Below, in pieces: positions 35,301 through 46,700 of a stretch of DNA of 64,000 nt. The stretch is from Gyrodactylus bullatarudis (lineage: Eukaryota > Platyhelminthes > Monogenea > Gyrodactylidea > Gyrodactylidae). The stretch's first letter is position 1. Each line of letters opens with the position of its first letter. The DNA lies in NCBI GenBank assembly GCA_012064415.1, contig SSNU01000225.1:1-64000 (forward strand), in the 5' to 3' direction. The notes under the pieces were generated by a model that made no database searches, had not been told where the DNA came from, and was given only the letters and a program-made list of their open reading frames with translations. The position numbers and the translations under genes are program-made.

Positions 35301-38300
35301 CTTATCTAATTGTGATAACCTAAACTCGATTAAAAATATTATGAAACATATTCGATCTAAAATCGACTACACCTACTCTCTCCTGTATCCTGATCTTCAT
35401 TAAGTAGAAACTACCAAGTGCTATTCAGATTTACATCCAAGACTAAACCGTCGAAGATGTTCTACTCCCAAAAATAGATTAGAAGAAATATCAGATGAGG
35501 CTTTACCCTCATTCACAATTTTGCTGACGTCTATGCGAATATCAAGTATCATTTCGTCTAAAAATTTTTCGGTGTCAAACTTACTCTAAGATTTTTGGTG
35601 AAAAAATATTCAAGAGAAATGTTGAGCGTATACTGAGCGGATAAAAACTACACCTAATTAATATGAAGATGAGAATTTATGCTTTTTACAAAATTATGAA
35701 TTTTTTCACCAAGAAATCGAATTTGATCAAGATTTTTTGGAATCTAGATCGTAGGTTCCACTTTCAGGATCTGAAGAAAAAAATTTGAAAAAAATCAAAT
35801 TTTAAGAAAGTTATGCCATATTTCAAATCTAGCGATGGCGCCGGATTCCCATTTTTTTGAACTTTGAGTTAATAATTTTTGTTGATTTAAAAGTGAGAGA
35901 GTGATCAAAAGTAGATTTTTAGGATCACGATTAGTCAAAGAAATCAAATATACTGATTCAGATTTTGAGAATCCGCCTCTCTTCTTGTGAAAATCGAATT
36001 TTGAATTTTTGAACATTTTCACTGCTTGAAAGTCAAAGAAATTTTGATGATTCAAGATCCCTGAAAGTTGGCGAGTCCATTGAAATTTTCATGCTCATAA
36101 TCGGTTTCTTTGACTAATCGTGATCCTAAAAATCTACTTTTGATCACTCTCTCACTTTTAAATCAACAAAAATTATTAACTCAAAGTTCAAAAAAATGGG
36201 AATCCGGCGCCATCGCTAGATTTGAAATATGCCATAACTTTCTTAAAATTTGATTTTTTTCAAATTTTTTTCTTCAGATCCTGAAAGTGGAACCTACGAT
36301 CTAGATTCCAAAAAATCTTGACCAAATTCGATTTCCTGATGAAAATATTTATAATTTTGTAAAAAGCATTAATTCCCATCTTCATATTAACTAGCTTCAT
36401 AAGGAAAAGTAATTTAATCACCTTTTTTACTGTAAATATATCTTTCGACTTCAGATTCTAACAAATATCCAACGAATCGATGAAAAATTAACAAGAATAA
36501 ATAATGTTGAAAAACATCAAGGGTTACTTACCCAGGACTATCATCGGATGAAGAATTTGACAAGTTCTTTTGAAAAGTGGAAAATCGATCTGATTTTCAA
36601 CCAGGATCATTGGTTCAAATCATTTTCAGTTAGTTGACTTGAATTTTTCCAATTAAACTTTAATTTTCATTTATCAATCCTGTACTAGAATTGGGTCATC
36701 AAATTACAGAATGCCTTGGATACTGTCAGAATCGAGGGTCAAGTGAATTATCAAAATGGCCATTGGCGGAGTGACATTGATCAGAGCGGCCTCTTGGCCA
36801 TACATCTTGTAGTCCAAAAGAATGGAAGGTATCAACTTGGTCTAGTGAGTTTATCATAAAACCTTTGAAATTCAAAACGAAAACTGATCAACTCTACACG
36901 AGATTTTATGCTTGCATTGACCTTGCAGTGAAAAGGCCTAATGACAAGATAACCAGTTGCTATAAAAAATGATAAAATTACTTTTTTCCCAAACTATCCG
37001 TGAATTTTATTTCTTAGGAAATAAACACGGCCCATTAACAGTTTTTCCCAACCTTTTAACCTAAATGTTTTATTTGTGAGATTCTTGAAAAATATGCCAT
37101 AAAACTGTTAACAAGTGTAGTAATGCATATGAGACCCAGGCGTTTATTAATAGAAAACTGCTTTTTAGTAAAGGGGCGATTAATTTTACCATGTAGTTAC
37201 TGTTCATTTGATTGAGCCGGGGGGTCTGAATAAGAAAAACTATTCAAACTATGAAAAAGGTGTTAACTTTAGTGGTGTATCTTTAAATCTAAAACCGAGA
37301 GTATAAGAACCTAGATTGAATATGCAAACTTTTGAGAAAGATTTTCAATTTTAAGGTAGGCAATTAAAAAATTATGAAAAAATTTTTTTCTTCAAATCAT
37401 GAAAGGGGGCAACATGAGTAGGATTCCAAAAAATCTTAAACATATACGGATTTTTTTATGAAAAAATCGAGGTTTTCGTAAAAGTCATAGATTCCCAGTT
37501 TCATATCAATTGGCTTTATATCACGTAGGACATTTTGAATTTAGATTCTAGTGAAAATTCAGAATTCTTTTCTATCTAAAAATTGAATCTTGACAAAATG
37601 ATTAAACATTTTAAGAAAAGATCAGAGGAAACTTAAAATTTGTTGAATAAACTTAGTTTTTGTACTTGAAAACTGTAGGATTGTGGTTGTACCATCCATC
37701 GTGTGTGGTTTTATATGAATAAATTTTTAACCTCATTTTCAATAAGAAACTGTATTGTATATCGTACTTTTTCCCCCAGCTATAGAGTATCATGCATTGT
37801 TTTGAGAAAAATTACAAAATACTTCTTATAGAAATTATTCACAAGTTGATAAGTCCATTGTTAAATTTTCTATGAAAATCAGTTATCCTAAACTTTATCT
37901 TGACTAAAGACTATAAATACAGGAATGTATTTTGTTCGTTTCACTATCCGTTTTTTACTGAATTATATCCAATTATTCTTGAGAATATTGAAAATAGGCT
38001 GACGATAAAAATATAATTAATGCTTTATATTTTGGTGATTGATTATTGTCTACAAAAACAAATAATAATTAAGGGATTAACTATATTTTCTATGGAGTAT
38101 AAATGATTTATCTAACAAAAATAAATCGATTTAATCGTGATTTCAGGCGCTATTTATTTAAAAAATCGTCTAAATTCAAAGAGTATCTTTATTTTGTCTT
38201 GAGCCTTGAATTGAATAGTTCAGATTCATCAGTTGGAGCAATAAGAGTTTCTTAAATGAAATTTCAAATTCAAGTTTTTCATAAATTGCGATTTTTTCAT

Positions 38301-41300
38301 TCCACAATCTCTGAAATTACTGATCAGAGCCATCCAAAGTTAACTGAAGACAATATCTAAACTTAGATGTAGCATATGGTCTCAGACGATAATATGATCT
38401 ACAAATAGATAAAGAAACCAATTAACACTTTTCAATTTTGAATGAACCGTCAATTTGATTTACTAATTTCAAAGTAGTAAAAATTGTCGAAAAATAAGAA
38501 GTGCTTCTTAAAATATCAACGGTTAATTTTCCTCATCTATTGATGATCTTGAAATATAACTTTTGATCCCAGTCACACCTTGATATTAAAAGATCCATTT
38601 TAAAGTGAGACTTTCCAAAAATTCTTCAGAATAATTCGAGGAAAATATGAGATGTTTGTTCAACCCTTCTCATATTAACTCATAATAACGTTTATCGTTC
38701 AAGCATTTTCTTGTCTACGGTTCAACTCTAAAAATACTTTAATGAGAATAATATTTTTTTTCAATTAAAAATTAAGTAGCTTGTTAAAGAAAAAAGGGAC
38801 ATGGCATTTTTCTTTTATTTTTTTATCATTTTTCAACTTTGAGGCCATCTTTAAGGATGTCCGATTGCAAAGGGACATTCAAACTTGTGATTTTCTTATA
38901 AAGTGTTACCGATTTTGAATCTGAAATATCTTTAGATCAAGTAAAAAAATAGTTTTATTCAGAATTATTTCGTTCTTAGGTAATATATCAAGCAGGTTTG
39001 TTTTATTTAGAAATAAACTAAGTATACATCTTTGGTAGACATATTCGCGCGTTTCATCCTCTTTTGGGCTTCAGTTTTATTGACGTGATTTTTCTAGCTA
39101 GTCCAATATGCTGTAGGAAAGCTATAACAATTGAGACTAGGGTAATTATCAGGTTTCTTTTAAAAACCTATAAACCTCCCACGGTACGTCATAATATTTT
39201 TATGCCTGACAAAATACCTACATTTTTATCTGTTATTATTACAAGAATAGTAGAGCAAAATATTAATTTCTTCCCCTGGATGAGTCATTTCAGTGTAATG
39301 CATATGTTAGAAAGACTGAGAAACACGTAATTCTTCAGTTAGTCTGGGAACATATTTTTATTTCTCTACGTCTGAAACCTGTCCTCCTCCCGAATGACGC
39401 AATGTCTTTCACCTACAAAGCCAAACACATGGTAGTATTGGGAAAACTTTTCGTCAAGTGTAATTTTTTTTCTCAGAGTTTTTCAAGTGATATATACTAT
39501 TATCTATGCTATTTGTTTAGGGTTTTGAATAATTAGATGAATTTTGATTTTAAAAAAGTGTAATTTTTACTGATATAGAGATAATCATCCAGGTATATTA
39601 TAGGGTGTCAGTAAATTTTGTTTTTCTATGATGTCTGCCAGAGATTATAGGAATAATAGGCATTACCATAGCGTATAATGATTCTGGGTGCTAAATTCTA
39701 TGAGAATAGTAAATACTCTCACGAGTTTTTCGGAGACAAATGAAATTCTCTGTATAGAAAATAGACTACCAGAGAAAAATAACTTTTTCACTCGAATTTT
39801 GCTTATAATTTCTGCGAATTATATTAATTGTTGAAGCAAAAGTTATAATTCGGATAGCAAACCGCATAATAAACCAATTCTAGACAATTTTATATTCTTC
39901 TTTTCAAAGACCTTTATCGATTCTTTCAGGCTAGAGAAATTGTTTTTAACATTTTAGAAATAGTCTTCGTCTTGATTAGGATCAAAGTTAGACATAAAAA
40001 GCAAAATGTGTTCTGGGGATTAAACCTCAGGATCGAGAAGGAGTCGAATTCCGATTTCTTGATCATTTTTACAGCTTGAAAATTAGTTAGGCCTCACATT
40101 TTATGACCTTAAAACGTAAAATCTAAGATTTTAGATTAAATAAATATAAACTACTTATAAGCAGCAACATGAAAATTTGTTAAATAATAATGTATTGCAC
40201 TATTTGGGGTCTCAAATGATGAGAGGAATCGATCTGATTGGTCAAAATTCAACTTACACAATTTTTTATTATTAATTAATAAAATTATAATTTAATGATT
40301 TTAAAATAAAATATGCAGATTTATGACTTTATAACCATTATGGACTAGGTTATGGGTATTGAGCAAGTAAGAAGAGTAGACGTATTGGGCTGGGATTTTA
40401 TAAAGTTGGGCGAACCATAACGCCTAGCTCATGGGTAGCAAGATAGACAACAGATTAATAATACAAATCATGTAGGTCTTTTAAAGGATATACTTGACGT
40501 ATATTCAAACACCACAACAATAATTTTGATCTGGATCACGAAAAAGGATTTTTGATAGCATTTTCTTGATCCTTGACTTTTTGAGGCCCTAGAAATCAAT
40601 TAATTTCTATATATCTTTCGAAAACACCAATTCTTGCATAACTTTGATGCAAATATTTGTCCGAATTTTTATCCTAACACTTCACTTGACCACTAGATTT
40701 TTCAATTCTAGTTTTTTTCAATCTCACTTTGACTGGGTAAAAATTTAAGATTGGTGTCAATATTTTGCTCGAATTGTATTGATCTTTCTCCAGGATAATT
40801 TTCTATTAAAGATCCAGAGTAAGTAAAATATTGTCAAATTTCAGCTCCAAACTGAAAATTTTTATCGACCTAAAATCGGTAGAATAATAATCAATCGAAG
40901 TTTTACAGGATCAAGATAAGTTAGGAAAGCCAATAAATAAGATCTGAGGGATTTCGATTGAAATTTAAATGATTTTCAAATAAAGTGAAAATAATCAAGA
41001 AATCGAAATTCAAATTTGGCATAATCAATTTTTAACCAACTATAAATTAGCTTTCTGTTCAAAGTATGAGCCTTTTGTAAACTATTCAATTCCTGAATAA
41101 TTTAGATGTCTTTTACCAGAAAGAGTCTATCCAAGTTGTTCATTGAAGAAGAAAAATTGCTGGATAAATAAATCCTAGTATAAATTATTCAATAAATTTC
41201 ACTCTTCTTGTCTTATTAACCATCCATTAAGGAAAATTTCAACGATAAATCCAAGACTATACAGTTTATTCCTGTCGAAGGATTTCTAAATTTTTCAATA

Positions 41301-43247
41301 TTTTTAAAAGTTGATTCAAAAGTGTATTCAGAATTTAACTAACCTTCTCATAACTGAAGTCTCTTCCAGTCATTTCATAGATAGCCAAGAGCCATCTTCA
41401 ATGGGATGAGAACCATATTCTATTTTATCTAAAAACCTTCTGGTCCAATCAGTTATTTATTCTGATTTTTAACAATATTGGTTGAAGATTTCTAATTACT
41501 AGTGATTCTTCTTTCGTTTAAGACCTTTTCCATGATTATTGAGTGAGTAACAATCGAGTGGTCAGAGTTAAATTTTACTCATTTTTATTGAGAATTAAGA
41601 TCAAATCATAGTAAAAGAGAAATCGCAAAATTGAACCTTGTCCCGATGGTTTCGCGTGCTACTGTAGTAAATTACTACTAGTAATAGAAAATTTCTGTCT
41701 ACTAGAGTCTGAAGAGACTCGGCGAAATATAACGTTTATCACTCAAATATAGTTTTCTCTAACCTTTTTGATGAAGTTCGGCAATATTATCGTTCAAAAA
41801 GATATTTTGGAATGAAATTTGATGAGATGATATTAAAGCTTAAATAAATTATTAAATTTCAGCTACAAAGAGGACATCTCTATGATTTTAACAAGGAAGA
41901 AATTAACCCAGATTCCTTCTATCTTCTATTGAAAGCATGGTCCCATTTTGATATGATCCGATTATCCAGCGGGCCATGCCGTCTATGGCCAAGTCCTAGG
42001 GATAACAATGACTTTTCAAGATTTGATAAAAAATTTGATCCGAATCTCGGTCAAGATCTATCTGATCTTACAAATTCCCACAAGTATATGCCGTGAGTTC
42101 TTTTTGGAGAGTCACTCAAGATCTAAACTGAATAACTTTTAAACATTTTTTCCAGCATCGATGAATACTTTGATGCGTTGTTGAGTTTGAAATCCACGTC
42201 AAAATTCGAGTTGTCATTCGAAAGAGAATTCATGATAGATAGAAATAACTCGTTCCTACTAAAGAGTGCTATTCCGTCAATCTTTTCCAACGATGTTCAT
42301 AGTCAGAATGAGACCCACTGGTATCAAGGTGCTTATCGGGATATCAAACCGACAATGAAGTTACAACAGATATCCTGTTCCTACTACGCGTGCAGTTTAA
42401 AGAGTGACTCAGAAAAGGCACAATTTGTTCGTGTAAGTACTTGGAAGTAGTCATGTTTTAATGAAATATTTTCGAATGTTCACGTTTGTTTTAGAGTTTA
42501 CGCCAGCTTCTGGTCATTCTAGAGAAGGAAACATCTCTTCAGTACATTCCCCAAGGCTCCATCTTTACTCAAATGGAGGGTTTACTCCAAATCTCAGAAT
42601 TTATCAAGCTATTCGTCTGTGCCAAAATATTATTAATCAGTCTCTTCTCTGGCTACATGTTCTTCAGATGTTGGCATTTATTCTCTCTAACAATTATTCA
42701 TTATATCTTACTTATGGGTATTTCTTTTAGCATAATCACAATGATAGAATATCTAGAGTTTACAATAAACCTAATTACAATTATCATACTTTTAATCAAC
42801 AATCTATGCTCGATAAGATCGTTTGTAATATTTTTAAGGTTGGAGAATGATCCCAATTCAAAGTATCGTCACGAGACTTTGATATTCTCCCGGATCTCAA
42901 GCCTTATTCTAATGTTACCCCTGAGTGCTAGTCCAATCGGACTGGAGTATAAGCTTACCTGTTTATTTTCCATCTTTTATGTTACATTAGAAATTCTACT
43001 CTTATTTTTTGTCACTTTACCAATTTTGGCCATCCTTCGAGAACTAATCAGTGAAAATATTCTTGAAAGTATCGCAGAGGAAATGCAGGTTCTATCGGAA
43101 TGCAACAAGGGTCAAACTGATTCCATCCCTAACAATGACAATGAATTCGTTCAGAAATTTCATTCAATCAGTTTGAGCACGATCAACGAGGAAAGTAGCA
43201 GTATCCTTAATGAGTCTAGCTCAAATGTTTTCATCAAAGGAACATGA
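26380..43247 (+). CDS. ptc: Patched-like Hedgehog receptor, very divergent, 11 exons
   Basis: Patched is the 12-pass sterol-sensing/RND membrane protein that binds Hedgehog and restrains Smoothened. Exons: 26380-26805, 26842-27405, 28540-28710, 31620-32024, 33124-33258, 33335-33595, 36455-36628, 36710-36844, 41863-42092, 42156-42432, 42495-43247 (1176 aa). Matches to Patched include IDNIFPCVIISPVECF (family IITPLDCF), SDGYLKRKCLN, EGGCKSL with QWPTE, KVGLDLSTVI after TM7 (family RDGLDLTDIV), SGLLAIHLVVQKNG, INPDSFYLLLKAW, HKYMP and FVRSLRQL. TM1 is near residue 15-30, the sterol-sensing segment is in exons 3-5, TM7 starts exon 6, and TM8-12 are in exon 11. The TM10 motif GxxxE is not recognisable. 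Intron 1 is 36 nt and in frame. Other introns reach 5 kb and are full of mobile DNA. A short exon after 33595 may be missing. Confidence 0.85.
27406..28539 (+). other. Patched intron 2 (1134 nt)
   Basis: Donor GTGAGT at 27406 and acceptor TTTTCCAG before 28540. No ORF, repeat ends or RNA gene recognised inside. Confidence 0.6.
29493..29822 (+). CDS. 109-aa ORF of the Ginger-like element, N-terminal integrase zinc-finger region
   Basis: The start used is the ATG of MEDNVFVSREEY. The product is mostly helical and ends in GLYEILLYVHRKIGH, the YEIL..H..(I/L)GH pattern that opens the H2C2 zinc-binding domain of gypsy/Ginger-type integrases and KRBA2-like transposon proteins. The cysteine pair and the DDE core are absent because a stop follows six codons after the second histidine. 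A truncated or partly deleted transposase is the simplest reading; a weak intron at 29793-29820 does not open a longer frame. Confidence 0.55.
   Translation: MEDNVFVSREEYNTYLSNLSNSNSTSLLTRKEAEGIKQRVNLLKSKVLVKTPSDFKLLKKYDTKIINGIDTLISAHGSEIKKFAVVEGLYEILLYVHRKIGHYSIFFID
30298..30785 (+). repeat. 92-bp tandem repeat array in the right end of the Ginger-like element
   Basis: Units begin AGTGATTATCG at 30298, 30390, 30482, 30574 and 30666, each 92 bp, then one longer unit up to the terminal copy at 30786. Each unit holds the motif TTTCCCATTTT twice, giving about a dozen copies across the right end. The three middle units are nearly identical; the first differs more. The left end has only about one and a half units in inverse orientation. 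Confidence 0.9.
30840..31619 (+). other. Remainder of Patched intron 3
   Basis: No element ends or coding exon recognised between the Ginger-like element and exon 4 at 31620, whose acceptor is TTTCAAG. Confidence 0.4.
32273..32310 (+). ncRNA. Minimal hammerhead-like motif, best conserved copy, in Patched intron 4
   Basis: CTGAAGA (32273-32279, matching CUGANGA), a possible stem II between GATAC (32281-32285) and GTACC (32298-32302) with one mismatch, then GAAACGTC (32303-32310). ACGT would form the minimal stem III and GTC the cleavage triplet. The preceding AAGCGTCTTATCCA is shared with copy 1 at 1122-1136. Core boxes are intact, but stem I is not obvious, so function is uncertain. Similar minimal hammerheads are described in Penelope-like retroelements. 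Confidence 0.4.
33886..34145. repeat. Repeat with piggyBac-like end, copy 1 (copy 2 at 53917-54220)
   Basis: CCCTTAAAGTCCCAG follows a TTTAAA flank. The body (CACTCAATC, TGATTACGA, GCTTTCAAAAAAA, TTAGTATAACACG, TTTCCTATC) matches 53917-54220 at about three quarters of positions by eye. The far end was not found. It lies in Patched intron 6. Confidence 0.5.
35020..35403 (+). pseudogene. Retroelement C-terminal fragment in Patched intron 6
   Basis: The 127-codon ORF is homologous along its length to the C-terminus of the fragment at 16368-17230: SLYPELSSYN, GLNPLWIPRYAFIIKKFS, YNLRNMSY, HIRSKIDYTYSLLYPDLH. Everything upstream of this domain is missing, as usual for 5'-truncated non-LTR copies. 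It ends in a stop at 35401-35403. Confidence 0.7.
35656..36390. repeat. 735-bp palindrome (fold-back element), Patched intron 6
   Basis: Arms 35656-35943 and 36105-36390 are inverted and almost identical, with a 161-bp spacer. The outer ends read TTAATATGAAGATG and the arm contains AAATCGAATTTGATCAAGAT and TAGCGATGGCGCCGGATTCC. No coding capacity. It is the best-preserved of many copies or half-copies: 13455-13735, 21770-22150, 34530-34580, 37330-37520, 46462-47047, 49085-49790, 52190-52800, 55960-56050, 60450-61030 and 62400-62760. Confidence 0.9.
36845..41862 (+). other. Patched intron 8 (5.0 kb)
   Basis: Donor GTGAGT at 36845, acceptor ATTTCAG before 41863. It contains a fold-back fragment at 37330-37520 (GATTCCAAAAAATCTTAAAC, AAAAATCGAGGTTTTCGTAA) and perhaps another near 40900-41020. 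Otherwise no ORF with a recognisable motif; the 88-codon ORF at 39064-39330 matches nothing known. Confidence 0.5.
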
Positions 43248-43722
43248 AATTGAATCCATTTATGTGTGTATCATAACTATCATTTTATTGAGATTTTAAC
43301 CGTTTTAAATTTTTATACCATTGCAATATTGTATTATATTGATAATTTTTTTGCTTTTTTATACATTCAAATATAGGCTTATTTTTGTTATTCATTATTA
43401 AAAGCATCTTACATCATGTTATTGATATATTTGTGTAATTTTCTCGAAACCGTTTCACCCAGAAGAGGTATATTTCCTCCTTTTATTTTCCTTTTTATGT
43501 ATATAGATCAAAGATTCTCATGGTTTATATATGTGTTCTAATTCTCACAAAGTATGAAGATTTGGGCAAAAATTCCACTCTGACCTTGACTTTAATACCA
43601 TAAATGAGCATAAGAGGGGCTTAACACTTTTAAGTGTCGACAAATATCCATGGTTTATGACTATTTAATGAATTTTATTGCTTTGGAATGTCTATTTAGT
43701 TCAAGTTCTTCCGTCTGAGATT
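43248..43722. other. Gap between the convergent Patched and TIA1 genes
   Basis: The two stop codons face each other over 475 bp. An AATAAA for TIA1 is present at 43674-43679 on the minus strand; none close to the Patched stop was found. Confidence 0.5.
43674..43679 (-). terminator. TIA1 polyadenylation signal AATAAA
   Basis: AATAAA lies on the minus strand 43 nt after the proposed TIA1 stop. Confidence 0.55.
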
Positions 43723-46700
43723 CTATTGGCTCTTGACTAAAACAGAAAATGTTGATTTAGTGTACCTACTTTCAAGTAGATATGTTTATATTTATTTTTT
43801 ATAAAATGGAAACTTACTTGGGATGAAAGCTGGACCGATGGGTATGAGTTCATTTTGTGGGAAAAAATTCATGCTATTCGCTCCATTCATAGCTATCGAT
43901 CCAACCGCATGTGGATGGCCTGTGCTTAGAGCTGGTGAAAATGTCGTCTGATGAATATTTTGATGAGTATTTGTGAGTAACATCTCATTGGGCATTTGTA
44001 GTTGACTTTGACTAGTACCCTGGTGTGATTGCTGGTGCGGCGTATGAGCAGAGGCAAAGAAATTGCATAGCCTTTAGGAGATGCGGAAAAAAATGGAATG
44101 AAAGGGACATTTCATAAATTGATTAAATATGCAAATTTATCTCTCGAATGTATTAGATATATCTTCTTAGGAAATGATTATACATTGTCCATTCAAAGTA
44201 AAATAAGAATGAAACTTACTGTTGATTCGGATACACTAACGAGTTGGGTGTACTAGAAAGAATCATGTTTGTTGTCGACTTGGCTGGGGCTAAATAAACA
44301 TAAGAAATCTATTTAAAGCAGTTTGAATAAATTTATAATGTATCAGGGGGAGCTTACCATTTAAAAAAGGTGTCGGCGGATTAATGTGCTGAAGACTTCT
44401 CATACAAAGGTTGGTAGAAAGTTGACTATTTCCATTATGGCCAGGTAACTGAATGCCTTGAATCAAAGTCATCGAATTGTTGGATGGATAATGCTTCGGG
44501 GAAGTTGTCGAGACCGAATTTGTGGCAGTAGCCGCTGCTAGAATTGAAGGACACGACGGTATTGTGGCGTTTGGTTTGAAGGTTTGTCCTGAACTTGAAG
44601 TGCCCAGAGTGTTCACATTTGGCAGAATTCCAAACTGACCCAACATTAAGGCTTGTTTTGACAGTGAGCTTATGTAACTCTAAATGAAATTTTTCTTTTA
44701 AATTAGCACAGAATCTCAAGTAAAAACAATAAAATATAGATTACTATGCTTAACCCAATTTCGCACAGGTATTTCCTGCATAATAGACTAAACCCTTGGG
44801 AATGGGGAATGCTAAAAATCGAATTTCTCTTAATTCGGTTCTAGCAAGAAAAATAAAATGAAATCTGAGGTTATTGAAGACTTATTTATGGTTAGGTAAA
44901 AGTAGACTTGAAATCAGCTTACATCCTAGGCTTAAATCATCATGTTCCTCTTATGAGGTCGGAGTTAATTTCAAATTTGGTTTTTTCGTTTTCAAGACCT
45001 ATTTGAGTTTGTAAAATTGAAATTTGTAATTGCAAAAAATAGTTATCATATCGACAAGCTATCATCACTCTAAAATTAAGCGTACTTGAATAGATCCGGA
45101 AGTGACATCACTGCTTTCCTTGCCCCAACTGCACTTGCAGGGTTGACCAACCACGTCACGTCCATGCATTGTGATAATGGCTCTCGCTGCACCTTCATGT
45201 GTATCAAATCTGGAAGAGATAATTCCAATAGAATTCTATTTTCAACCTGTACAAATGCTTATCTGACAGAGTGCATAGAAAAATTTCAACTTCCTTTGTA
45301 TCATACTAACCTTAATTAGTCTCGTTATTATCTTTTTTTATTAAACAGTTATTTCTCTGGTGAAATAAGTGAAAATTTATTGAATTAAATAAAGTTTAAA
45401 GAGTTTTCAAACAAAGGTTTTCCCATCCATAAATGTGAAATGATTGACTAAATCGATATTTTTATGTCATTTTTGTTTTGTAGGACGAATCGATATTCTA
45501 AAATGCTTTCCCTAGAACAAATCATAAAAGGATCTTGAAATTTTGAACAAATAGCAACAGAGATGAAGAATAGAATTGCTGAGAACTGACCGAGTTATTT
45601 AGTTTACATTAGATTAATGAAAAATGGAGATTGGGAGGAGATTTCAGGAATTCAATATTGGTCATTTTGAAATGCCTAAACGTGTGAAATATTTCGAATT
45701 GAGTTTAAAATTTTGAAAATATAGAAACGAAGTTCTATTTTTAGGCACTCAGTACCAAAAAGATGATCCAACTACACAAAAAAGAAACTTTGTTATTCTG
45801 AGGATTTATTTCCAGGCTGAAAATTGGAGATTTGACTGGACATATTTTTATAGTGCTACATTTTTACAGTATTGAAAGTGACAAATGGTCCTTGAGATTC
45901 AGGCAACAGCTCTTCTGAAAGTGGGACACTGATCTAAATGCAAACGTGTCACCTACTAGACAACCAGAGCCAGACAGAATATTATTTACAAGTTATAAAA
46001 AGTTTGATTTAGAGAGAGATCAATTGGAAGACGTTCAACTACAAGATCTAGATGGACACAAATTGATTAAAGAGAAAACGGCCGGACAACTCACCTTGAA
46101 ATGAAAGAGAACACAACAATAATCTTGTAGAATGAAACAAAAATTAATTCGATAGCAAATGTAACATCTTTCTTTCATTACGCCGACAATGGGGTCAATG
46201 TTTACGCTATTTGTTTTTCACGATAATGTACATAAAAACTATGTTAAATTGTAACAAATTTCTTTATATTTAAATACTCGGAAATTTCAATGAAAAAGTT
46301 GTCAAGGGAAAATTGATTGATAATAACAGAATAACAGCTGATCTATGGGGATCATATGACTATCGAAAGAGGTTTTAGTCAGGAAAAGAAATTATATTCG
46401 AAATTAAACGGGTTTGTTACAAAATTTGGAGTCAATCTGAAAAATCCCAGATAATTTGGTTATAAACCTAGTTGACATGAAGATGAGAATTTACAAAAAT
46501 CTAAATATTTTTCTCCAGAAAGTCAGGAATAAAAATATTCGTTGAAATCCATGATGAAGATGAGTCCATGAGTTGTTGAAATGAAAAAATCTTTCTCGCC
46601 AGGCTGTTTTTAGAATTTCGAAAATGCCAGGACTTTTCACCTTTTCAACGTTTAAACTTTAAATTTTTATCGATTTTGAAGGTTTATAGCAATATATACG

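Noticed and set aside
39064..39330. 88-codon ORF in a Patched intron
   Set aside because: No similarity to Patched or transposon domains and no fitting splice sites.
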